Positions 52,671 to 59,598 of a DNA stretch of 64,000 nucleotides are shown one piece after another. Under the pieces are notes generated by a model. The model searched no databases and had not been told where the DNA came from. It saw only the letters and a list, made by a program, of their open reading frames with translations. Position 1 is the stretch's first letter, and every line of letters starts with the position of its first letter. Position numbers and translations under genes: made by a program. The stretch is from an uncultured Gammaproteobacteria bacterium (GTDB lineage: Bacteria; Pseudomonadota; Gammaproteobacteria; Steroidobacterales; Foliamicaceae): the NCBI GenBank assembly GCA_951828235.1, contig OX639965.1, positions 451,191-515,190 of the forward strand, read 5' to 3'.

Positions 52671-53914
52671 TAGAGCCTTACCGTCAGACCGTCGGCGAGC
52701 GAATTCCGGTATGCCCGCCAGGCCGGAATGACGCTGACAAGAACCGCCATGCCAAGGATACCCGTTAGCACATAGAGATCAAAAGGCCGCAGTCCCACGC
52801 TCAATTGAATGCCGAATTCCGAGAGTGCGTACGGCCGTATCGCCAGGATGCCGAGCTGGATCAACAGCAGTCCGGACAGTGCGCCGAGAAGCGCAAGCAT
52901 TGCCGCCTCCGAAAGCAGCAATGCAAAAATGTGACCGGGCCTCGCTCCGACGGAACGCAGGACAGACATTTCGCGGCGGCGCTCATTCAGGCTGACCAGC
53001 AGCGTGGCCAGCAATCCGAGTACGCTGGCCAGCACGACCATCGCCGACACGCCCAGCAACGCGTATTCGGCAACGCGGATCAGGCCCCAGAGTTGCTGCA
53101 ACGCCACGCCCGGAATGACCGCGGTCATCGGCTCGTCCTCGAACTCGTTGACGTACCGCTGCAGCGCGAATATGGATGTCTTCGACTCGAGTCCGACGAG
53201 GAATGCCGTAATTGCTCCCGGCTCGTAGCCGGCGATGGGCATCGCCACGCGGTCGCCACCGCCATTTGAATGGATCAGATCCATGCCGCTCAGACTGATA
53301 TGCACAGTTCGATCGACGGGCGTGCCGGTGCGCGCAAGTATTCCGCTGACCGTAAACGGATCCTCGTCGTGCGTAAGAAAACTCGTATCCGCCAGTCCGT
53401 GAGATACGACGATTTCCCTGCCGACATCGTACCCAAGCCGCTCGGCAACCTCCGCGCCGATAACTGCATCGGTGGGTGCGGTGAACGGACCCCCTTTCAG
53501 GAACGCCAGCGGCCGTCGATCGGCATACCGGTAATGATCGAAATAGCCGAGGTCCGTTCCGAGGACCCGATAGCCGCGATGCGCATCTCCCAGGGAAATC
53601 GGAATGGTCCAGTCCACCTCCGGTCGGGCGCCGATTTTCTCGTAGCTGCTCCATGCGATGTTGTTCGTCGGGTTGCCGATACGAAAAACCGAGTACAGGA
53701 GGAGGTTCAGATCACCGCTGCGAGCGCCGATAATCAGGTCGGTGCCGGAGATCGTGTTTGCGAAGCTGGATTGCGTGTCTGTTCTGACCCGGTCCACAAC
53801 GGAGAGCAGCGCCGCGCTCACGGCAATCGATGCAACGGTCAAGGCGGCCGTCGCACGCCGGTTCAACAGGCTCTTGAAGACGAGCGTCAGCGCGTTTCCG
53901 ATGTTATGCAGCAT
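52670..53914 (-). CDS. FtsX/MacB-like ABC transporter permease of the metal-uptake operon
   Basis: A 414-residue type VII ABC permease. An N-terminal membrane helix (NRRATAALTVASIAVSAALL, about 17-36) precedes a large periplasmic domain (about 40-270), then three membrane helices with the cytoplasmic SLNERRREMSVLRSVGARPGHIF coupling segment between them. The ATG at 53914 lies 11 bases inside the end of the ATPase gene. In zrg-type loci (Vibrio) such a permease works with a LolD-like ATPase and ZrgA; whether it moves zinc itself or drives an outer-membrane process is not settled. Confidence 0.85.
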   Translation of the reverse strand: MLHNIGNALTLVFKSLLNRRATAALTVASIAVSAALLSVVDRVRTDTQSSFANTISGTDLIIGARSGDLNLLLYSVFRIGNPTNNIAWSSYEKIGARPEVDWTIPISLGDAHRGYRVLGTDLGYFDHYRYADRRPLAFLKGGPFTAPTDAVIGAEVAERLGYDVGREIVVSHGLADTSFLTHDEDPFTVSGILARTGTPVDRTVHISLSGMDLIHSNGGGDRVAMPIAGYEPGAITAFLVGLESKTSIFALQRYVNEFEDEPMTAVIPGVALQQLWGLIRVAEYALLGVSAMVVLASVLGLLATLLVSLNERRREMSVLRSVGARPGHIFALLLSEAAMLALLGALSGLLLIQLGILAIRPYALSEFGIQLSVGLRPFDLYVLTGILGMAVLVSVIPAWRAYRNSLADGLTVRL

Positions 53915-54632
53915 TTGAATGGCGCCCCGCGGCGTTGGTCCGCTTAAGATCGATCGCAACGTCAAAGTGTGTCGCAAGCGAAGCATCATGACTGACAAAG
54001 ATGACGGTGCTATTGGCCCGACCGCACTCGGACACGAGCAGACTGATGAACTCGCGTCGACGATCCGCGTCCAGAGACGAGGTAGGCTCGTCGGCGAGAA
54101 CCAGTTCCGGCTGCCCGATCAGAGCGCGTGCGGCAGCGACACGCTGCTGTTGCCCAACGCTCAAATCCGTCGATTTGCGCGAACGAAGCTCCTCACCGAT
54201 TCCGAGCGCCGAAAGCAGCCGGGCCGCCGAATTCTCGAGGGAGCCATCGGCGTCAATGGCGCGCAACAGCCGCCGCCGGGAATAGCGACACGGCAGAGAT
54301 ACGTTTTCGACCACCGACAGGTACGGCACAAGATTGAATTGCTGAAAGATAAAGCCGACGTGGTCCGCGCGAATCCGGTCACGGGCCGCACTGTTCATGC
54401 CGGAGAGATTCTCACCCAGAATAGCGACGCTGCCATAACGCGGAACCAGTACCCCGCCGATCATGGCTAGCAGGGTGCTCTTGCCGCATCCACTGGGACC
54501 GAACAGGAATGCCCGTTGCGACGTCCCGACATTAAGTTCGCGAATGGCGAGGATGTCATCGTCCGAACCGTAGCCGAAACGCAGTCCCGATATGGCTATC
54601 GCATTCTCCCGGTTGGTGGCCGTGCCTGACAT
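53904..54632 (-). CDS. LolD/MacB-like ABC transporter ATP-binding protein
   Basis: A 242-residue ATPase with Walker A FLFGPSGCGKSTLLAMI (about 42-58), Q-loop FIFQQFNLVP, signature LSVGQQQRVAAARAL, Walker B LVLADEPTSSLD and the H-loop VSHD. The signature motif has Val in place of Gly (LSVGQ, not LSGGQ), as happens in this subfamily. It is followed by its permease. The ATG is nine bases from the end of a MITE that separates it from zrgA. Confidence 0.9.
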   Translation of the reverse strand: MSGTATNRENAIAISGLRFGYGSDDDILAIRELNVGTSQRAFLFGPSGCGKSTLLAMIGGVLVPRYGSVAILGENLSGMNSAARDRIRADHVGFIFQQFNLVPYLSVVENVSLPCRYSRRRLLRAIDADGSLENSAARLLSALGIGEELRSRKSTDLSVGQQQRVAAARALIGQPELVLADEPTSSLDADRRREFISLLVSECGRANSTVIFVSHDASLATHFDVAIDLKRTNAAGRHSNAA

Positions 54633-54640
54633 GGCTTCTA

Positions 54641-54800
54641 GCAGCCCGTGGCAGAATCCCGCGTCGCGCCGAGAACGGCGAGACGCCCGCCTGGCAAGGC
54701 GCGAGGAGCGCGCATATCGGGCATATGCAAGCGACGAGCAACGCAGTCCAGGCGGGATGGATCGCCGGTCGAACGCAGTGGGACTTCTGCCACGGGCTGC
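54641..54800. mobile_element. TA-target MITE, 160 bp, in the stop codon of the zrgA-like gene
   Basis: Terminal inverted repeats of about 21 bases (GCAGCCCGTGGCAGAA, then a one-base gap, then TCCC) at 54641 and ending at 54800; TA flanks both sides (54639-54640, 54801-54802). No coding sequence inside. It fills almost the whole space between zrgA and the ATPase gene. The zrgA stop TAG is the flanking TA plus the first base of the element. Its repeats are unrelated to those of the 265-bp MITE and the IS630 copy. Confidence 0.88.
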
Positions 54801-55480
54801 TAGCGCGGCGACAGGGAAACCGACGCCGCTCGCCCTTCAGCCGTCGTCACGTGCACTCCGGCAGAGGTGAGAATCTGAATCTCAATCGTTTCCACGCTCG
54901 CGAAACTCTCCGTGAAACGCAAATCGAGGGACTCAAGATCCGAGACATTGCCGCATACCCATTCGTAACTTGCGTTTATTTCCTCGTGTTGTTCGGAATC
55001 GTGATCGTCGTGAACGGCCGATTCCGCATGTTCATCGTGGGCGGACTCGATGCCCTGCGAATAATGCGTATCGTGGTGGTGGTCGTCACTCTCCGCCGAG
55101 TCGGCATGGTCTTCCGCAAGGTGCTGAACGACGTACCCAGGTCCCTCAACGGACGTGTCCGAAATCCTGCAATCCGCCGAGTCCGCCAGTCCGAACATTG
55201 CGTCTGCATTCGACAACATCGCGGCAGCCTCCCGAATAGTTTCAAGCTGTTCATCACTCTCCGGCGCATGTTCGAAGCCGACGACATCGGAAAGCGGCGC
55301 ATTCAGCGATACGGCTACAGTGCTGCCCTCAACCACGACACCAAGCTCTACAACGCCATGGACGTGCTGCGCCGGCACGCTGGCGGGAGCCAGGGCACAA
55401 ATCGCCATAGCGTAAGGGAGCGGCCGGAATATTGCATTATGCGTGCGCATGCGGCGGCGGGAACGACAGGAGAAGGGCAT
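54800..55480 (-). CDS. zrgA: ZrgA-like (DUF2796) His-rich periplasmic protein
   Basis: A 226-residue protein with a signal peptide (about 10-38) and mature start HVHGVVELGVVVEG, the DUF2796 signature. A central stretch (about 115-165) is dense in His, Asp and Glu (for example ESDDHHHDTHY and HDDHDSEQHEE), fitting a zinc-binding loop, and the C-terminal VCGNVSDLESLDLRFTESF is also conserved. ZrgA in Vibrio is the periplasmic part of a Zur-controlled zinc import system. ATG overlaps the receptor stop by one base (TGATG). Confidence 0.87.
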   Translation of the reverse strand: MPFSCRSRRRMRTHNAIFRPLPYAMAICALAPASVPAQHVHGVVELGVVVEGSTVAVSLNAPLSDVVGFEHAPESDEQLETIREAAAMLSNADAMFGLADSADCRISDTSVEGPGYVVQHLAEDHADSAESDDHHHDTHYSQGIESAHDEHAESAVHDDHDSEQHEEINASYEWVCGNVSDLESLDLRFTESFASVETIEIQILTSAGVHVTTAEGRAASVSLSPR

Positions 55481-57645
55481 CACTGGAACCTTACACGCAA
55501 TCCCGCCTCGATCGTGCGGTCGGGCGCGGGCGCCAGGTCCTTGACGATGGAGGTGTGGTGTCGCTGCTCGTCGCCTGTCAGGTTTCTGCCGCGCAGGAAC
55601 AGTTCCGTCAGCATGCCGCCACGTTCGATTCCGTAACTTGCGTAAGCGCGAAGGTCCCCGTACCCCTCGGTCGGGAGTTCGTATTCCGTGACACTGTTCT
55701 GCTCCGAGGCGCGCATATAGTCCAGTTCGGCACTGAAGGCTCCCGAATTAAACGACAGGCCGACGCCGATGCGATCCGGCGGCAGCAGCGGCAGGTTGTC
55801 GTTGCCCGACACATCCAGTTCGGCAGACACTGTATCGAAAAAGCCCCGCAGCTCCAGCGTGGCGTCGCCCCAGTCGGCCACAATCAGGGATGCTTCCAGG
55901 TCCAGTCCCGCAAAGGTCGCGTCGGCCTGTGCAATCCTGCGCACGTCGAGCCCGTCCATCTCCTCACCGGTCGCGGCGTGATAGATGAAGTCATTGAACC
56001 GTGTGTAGTACACCGTCCCGGAAACGGACCAGCGCGCGCCCGTTCCCCGCAGCGTCGCCGAAAAGTTCAGCGCCTGCTCTTCGTCGAGCCCGGGATCGCC
56101 GATCTCGAAGCTGCGGGTCGCCAGGTGCGGCCCATTGGAGAACAATTCTTCGCCCACCGGCGCCCGCGCCGAGTAATCGGCCAGCACGGTAGCGGTCCAG
56201 GTATTGTCCAGCGGCATGATCGCTCCCAGCGAAGCGCTCAAGGTCGTGAAGTCCGCCTCGGCGCCGGTTACAGGCTCATGTTCCAAATTCTCCAGGCGGG
56301 CGCCTGCCTCGATGGCGAAACTGTCGAACGACCGTTCGCCCACCCAGAACACGCCCATCGCGCGTGAATCGACCGGCGGAGTAAAGGCCTCTTCTCCCAC
56401 TACCGAGAACGACCGGTCGGAGAGCTGCAGACCGACCGCACCTCCCCAGCCGCCAACCGGGAGGTGGGTCAGCTCAACACGCGCTTCCCAGGCCTGGTTG
56501 TCGAAGGCCGTCCCTACTTCTCCGGAAGGCTCGATCTCCAGGTGCTCGTAGTCGTTGACGCCCAGCCGCACGTTCAGAGTGGAAAAACCGGGCAGCGGGT
56601 CGATCAGGGCCGCCTCGAGGTCAACACGCGTCTGCTTCAGGTCGATAAAGGGATTGCCTTCTTCATCCTCGTGCTCTTCGTCGTGCTCTTCTTCCTCGTG
56701 CTCCTCGTCTTCGTGGTGGGCCTCCTCTTCGTGGTGCTCCTCCTCTTCATGTCCATGGCCATGTGCGTGTCCGGGTATTCCGTATTCCCCGCTCAGGTTG
56801 CTGACCGAAATGCCGATGAATCCGCGTTCGCCTATGAACGAGAATCCGGCGGCCCCGCCCTTCATGTCCAGGGCGCTGCCCGGCAAAACCCCGAACGCCT
56901 CCTCGTCTTCCTCGTGCTCCTCCTCTTCGTGGCCTTCGTCTTCGTGCTCTTCCTCTTCGTGCTCGTGTTCCTCTTCCTCCATGGCCCGGAACAGCGCCGA
57001 TTCGGCGTAGCCCGGAATCTCATAGTCATCGGACTCGCGGCGAAAACCGTCGAGATGCCAGGCAAAGTTGCCCATGCCGCCGTCCAGCCGGAACGAGCCG
57101 TTGCCCGCATCGCCGTTGTCCGCCCAGCGCAGATCCAGTCTTCCGCTTAAGTCGTCCGGCGCCACGTGGGGAATGCGCCCGGTGTGAATGTCAACCACTC
57201 CGCCGATTGACCCCGACCCATAAAGCAGGGTGCCGGATCCCTTGAATATCTCTACCCTGTCGGCGATGAAGGGATCCACGGTGACCGCATGATCGCCGCT
57301 GGTAACCGACACGTCCATTGTGTCGATGCGGTCCTCCATGATCCGAACGCGCGCGCCGCCCAAGCCATGAATAACCGGCCGTCCCACGGCAATCCCGAAG
57401 GACCCGTTATGGATTCCCGGCTCGCCTGCCACTGTAGCGCCGATACTATCTGCCAGCTTTCGCTCCAGCTCCTCGCCCGTGAGCACATCCGCGGGCGTAG
57501 CGAGCCCTTCCGCCGACAGCGGGTGGCCGAGAATCACGATTTCGTCAATCGCCTCGGACTGATTCTCGTCCGCTTGTTCCTGCCCAAAAACCGCAGGTGC
57601 GATGCACAGCAGCGCCGCCGCAGAGAAATTCCTAAGGTGTTTCAT
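55480..57645 (-). CDS. znuD: ZnuD-like TonB-dependent zinc receptor
   Basis: A 721-residue outer-membrane receptor with signal peptide (1-21), TonB-box-like AIDEIVILGHPL, plug (RPVIHGLGGARVRIMEDRIDTMD; VEIFKGSGTLLYGSGSIGGVVDIHTG) and a β-barrel ending in RVRFQ. These plug features match ZnuD-type zinc receptors. Two barrel loops are extremely His/Glu/Asp-rich (about residues 222-250 and 290-330), longer than the His-rich loop known in Neisseria ZnuD. A good GGAGAGG site precedes the ATG. First large gene of the zinc operon. Confidence 0.9.
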   Translation of the reverse strand: MKHLRNFSAAALLCIAPAVFGQEQADENQSEAIDEIVILGHPLSAEGLATPADVLTGEELERKLADSIGATVAGEPGIHNGSFGIAVGRPVIHGLGGARVRIMEDRIDTMDVSVTSGDHAVTVDPFIADRVEIFKGSGTLLYGSGSIGGVVDIHTGRIPHVAPDDLSGRLDLRWADNGDAGNGSFRLDGGMGNFAWHLDGFRRESDDYEIPGYAESALFRAMEEEEHEHEEEEHEDEGHEEEEHEEDEEAFGVLPGSALDMKGGAAGFSFIGERGFIGISVSNLSGEYGIPGHAHGHGHEEEEHHEEEAHHEDEEHEEEEHDEEHEDEEGNPFIDLKQTRVDLEAALIDPLPGFSTLNVRLGVNDYEHLEIEPSGEVGTAFDNQAWEARVELTHLPVGGWGGAVGLQLSDRSFSVVGEEAFTPPVDSRAMGVFWVGERSFDSFAIEAGARLENLEHEPVTGAEADFTTLSASLGAIMPLDNTWTATVLADYSARAPVGEELFSNGPHLATRSFEIGDPGLDEEQALNFSATLRGTGARWSVSGTVYYTRFNDFIYHAATGEEMDGLDVRRIAQADATFAGLDLEASLIVADWGDATLELRGFFDTVSAELDVSGNDNLPLLPPDRIGVGLSFNSGAFSAELDYMRASEQNSVTEYELPTEGYGDLRAYASYGIERGGMLTELFLRGRNLTGDEQRHHTSIVKDLAPAPDRTIEAGLRVRFQ
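56658..56774 (-). repeat. Low-complexity His/Glu codon repeat in the receptor gene (loop 2)
   Basis: On the minus strand, short units such as GAAGAGGAGCAC (E-E-E-H) and GACGAAGAG repeat with small changes through this stretch, beginning with the GHAHGHGH block. The units encode an acidic/histidine loop. Such tracts expand and contract by slippage. Confidence 0.85.
56897..56982 (-). repeat. Low-complexity His/Glu codon repeat in the receptor gene (loop 1)
   Basis: A second tract of the same kind of GAG/GAA/CAC/GAC units in the same gene, encoding runs such as EEEEHEHEEEEHEDEG. On the plus strand it appears as a pyrimidine-rich stretch, which creates a false hydrophobic reading frame there. 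Confidence 0.85.
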
Positions 57646-57715
57646 CTACCCTCTCCTGATTCACAAATCCGTCACGCGGCGTCAGCGGACACCGCGGCAT
57701 TTACATGTAGTGCGA

Positions 57716-58015
57716 TCAGGAGATGGGTGGCGCTCGGGTCCTATGGGCGTCACGCGGCCGCGAGACAAGAAACAGCGGTCGGAGCGAAGGAACGGCTGCC
57801 GGATCGGCAGCTTGCGTTAGAGCAAAGGCCGTAACGCTTTTCGCGGCACTACCTGAATCGGTGAACAGGCAGGCCGCACATGCGTCCTCGGCGCAGCTTG
57901 AATCGTCCCAGTGATGGCTGGCGTGCAGTGCAGCCGAGCACAACGCGAAAGCCGTAACAACGGCAAGGCGCCGGATACTCGCGCGGTATTTGATGCGAAC
58001 GCCCAACATGGCCAT
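57716..58015 (-). CDS. Small DUF2946-like exported protein
   Basis: A 99-residue protein with a signal-like hydrophobic stretch (about 16-32), a His/Cys cluster HASHHWDDSSCAEDACAACLF and the C-terminal RTRAPP, the usual end of DUF2946 proteins. These are often encoded in front of metal-receptor genes and may bind metal; no function is proved. It lies 70 bases upstream of znuD in the same direction. ATG 58015 is used; an ATG two codons later is equally possible. Confidence 0.6.
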   Translation of the reverse strand: MAMLGVRIKYRASIRRLAVVTAFALCSAALHASHHWDDSSCAEDACAACLFTDSGSAAKSVTAFALTQAADPAAVPSLRPLFLVSRPRDAHRTRAPPIS

Positions 58016-58027
58016 TCAACACAATAG

Positions 58028-58093
58028 CACAGGCTGTCAAGCGAAGCCTGTGGGCGTACAACGTGACGCTACGGCCCGTGTCCGCGACGGGCC
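58028..58093 (-). terminator. Two hairpins between the cupin gene and the zinc operon
   Basis: GGCCCGT (58073-58079) pairs with ACGGGCC (58087-58093), and CACAGGCT (58028-58035) pairs with AGCCTGTG (58045-58052). Neither has a clear T run, so termination after the cupin gene is only a possibility; they could equally be leader structures of the zinc operon. I see no convincing Zur palindrome here. Confidence 0.35.
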
Positions 58094-58114
58094 ATAACAT
58101 CAAAGAATGGAGGA

Positions 58115-58561
58115 TCAGCCTCCGGCTGTGGCGTTCCAGGCGTCGAGGACCTGCTTGCAGCCAACCAGTGCGATCGTGTTGCCGTCGTCGTCCAGGAAGT
58201 TCAGCGGGCCCAGGAAGGTCATGTAGAACTCGCTGTCCACGGGGAACTCGGTGTGGTCATGCTGGGCGTTGCAGGCCTCGTAGCCGTAGCCCGGGGCAAC
58301 TGCCGTGTCCCCGCCCACGTCGGTGCCGCCGCGCACATGCATGCGGCCCTTGGTCAGGAAGTACTCGCCGGGACCCATATGGATATGTTTGGCGAACGAC
58401 GACCCGGCCTTGCAATCGAAGATCGCGGTCCAGGCGCCTGCCTCCGGCGAAACATGCAGCAGTTTCCACTTGATGTCGCCCGCGCACAGACCCTGCGGGA
58501 AATCCACCCAGTCAACGGCATCCATCTGGACGTAACTGCCGGTTGGTGAGTTATCAGCCAT
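58115..58561 (-). CDS. Cupin-fold protein
   Basis: A 148-residue single-domain cupin. The metal motif is FDCKAGSSFAKHIHMGPGEYFLTKGRMHVRGG with two His and one Glu in cupin motif 1 (cited: KHIHMGPGEYFL), and the second motif is GYGYEACNAQHDHTEFP. Closest in layout to 2,4'-dihydroxyacetophenone-dioxygenase-like and acetylacetone-dioxygenase-like cupins; the substrate is unknown. A strong AGGAGG site and a promoter (58634-58662) lie upstream. Confidence 0.8.
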   Translation of the reverse strand: MADNSPTGSYVQMDAVDWVDFPQGLCAGDIKWKLLHVSPEAGAWTAIFDCKAGSSFAKHIHMGPGEYFLTKGRMHVRGGTDVGGDTAVAPGYGYEACNAQHDHTEFPVDSEFYMTFLGPLNFLDDDGNTIALVGCKQVLDAWNATAGG

Positions 58562-58633
58562 TATTTTCCTCCTCGTCTGCCGCCGCGGTCGAACAACCCG
58601 GCGCGTACGGCAGCCTCCACAAAAGGGGCATCA

Positions 58634-58662
58634 ATCCTAAACACGATCCCATGCCGGGTCAA
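58634..58662 (-). promoter_or_regulatory. σ70-type promoter for the cupin gene
   Basis: Minus-strand TTGACC (58657-58662), a 17-base spacer and TAGGAT (58634-58639), 73 bases before the cupin ATG. It is in the 131-base gap shared with the divergent ZIP gene. Confidence 0.6.
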
Positions 58663-58692
58663 TTGCATGTGCATTTTGCATGAGAGCAAGCA

Positions 58693-59598
58693 GTGAACAT
58701 GAAATGTCAAAACCCCAGGGGCATTGACAGCAAGCTTAGACTAGCCGCGCAAATGGACCCGCTTCTGCTACTCCTTGCGGCTTACTGTCCGGCAATCTTC
58801 GGCGGAGCGGTGCTGGGAGGGCGCCTTTCCGTTCTCGGCACACTTACGCACACCCGCACACAGGTCATCATGAGCCTTGTTGCCGGCTTCATTCTGGGAA
58901 TTGCCCTGTATCACCTGCTCCCGCATGGACTGGAGCTGATACCCGGCCCCGAGAAAATTGAGCAGGGCATGCTGTGGACCGCACTGGGTATCATTTTCAT
59001 GGTCGGCCTGCTGCGTATTTTCCAGTTTCACCAGCACGATTTCAGCGGTGAAGCGCAGGCCATGCACGAGCAACAGGGGCACTCCCATGCGGCGATTGGC
59101 GCCCGCAGCGTGGCCGGAATCGCACTTGGCCTGGCCATCCACACGATCACCGAGGGCATCGCGTTGGGGGCCAGCGTACAGGGGAGCGCTCAGCCAACGG
59201 CAGTCGGAGCGCTGCCCGGACTCGGCGTTTTCCTGGCAATCCTGCTGCACAAGCCCCTGGACGCCTATTCGATTCTCAGCATCATGCGCTCGACCGGCTA
59301 CGGGCGAAGAACATGCAATCTCGTGAACGTCGGTTTTGCGCTGCTCTGCCCGATTGTGGCTCTCGGCACTTTCTGGCTGGGCATGCAATTGGCGCCCGCC
59401 TGGGGAGGCGAACTGGCAGGCTACGCGCTGTGTTTTGCCGCAGGCGCCTTCCTGTGTGTGGCGCTAAGCGACGTGTTGCCTGAAATCCACTTTCACTCCC
59501 ACGACCGCTTCAAGCTGATCTGCGCCTTCCTGGTGGGAATCAGCCTGGCCTACGCGCTGCACTTCGTGGAGACCGGCCTGATGCACGAAGGGCACTAA
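58693..59598 (+). CDS. ZIP-family metal (zinc) transporter
   Basis: A membrane protein of 301 residues from the GTG at 58693, or 281 from ATG 58753 (MDPLLLLLAAYC), which sits directly before the first membrane helix. About eight helices are visible; the metal-path motifs are HTITEGIALGAS (TM4) and LHKPLDAYS (TM5). The cytoplasmic loop after TM3 is His-rich (QFHQHDF, HEQQGHSH). ZIPs import Zn(II), Fe(II) or Mn(II); the neighbouring zinc operon makes zinc most likely. Divergent from the cupin gene. Confidence 0.82.
   Translation: MNMKCQNPRGIDSKLRLAAQMDPLLLLLAAYCPAIFGGAVLGGRLSVLGTLTHTRTQVIMSLVAGFILGIALYHLLPHGLELIPGPEKIEQGMLWTALGIIFMVGLLRIFQFHQHDFSGEAQAMHEQQGHSHAAIGARSVAGIALGLAIHTITEGIALGASVQGSAQPTAVGALPGLGVFLAILLHKPLDAYSILSIMRSTGYGRRTCNLVNVGFALLCPIVALGTFWLGMQLAPAWGGELAGYALCFAAGAFLCVALSDVLPEIHFHSHDRFKLICAFLVGISLAYALHFVETGLMHEGH

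Noticed and set aside
56464..57150. Plus-strand reading frame of 228 codons rich in Val, Leu and Phe that looks like a membrane protein
   Set aside because: It is the antisense of the His/Glu codon repeats in the receptor gene (GAG/GAA/CAC read backwards as CTC/TTC/GTG). No start context and no family.
57960..58760. Zur boxes in front of the zinc operon and the ZIP gene
   Set aside because: Only a half-site-like ATGTTAT near 58095 on the minus strand and TGCAT repeats near 58665 were seen; no palindrome of the GAAATGTTATA type. A motif scan with a lineage-specific Zur model would decide.
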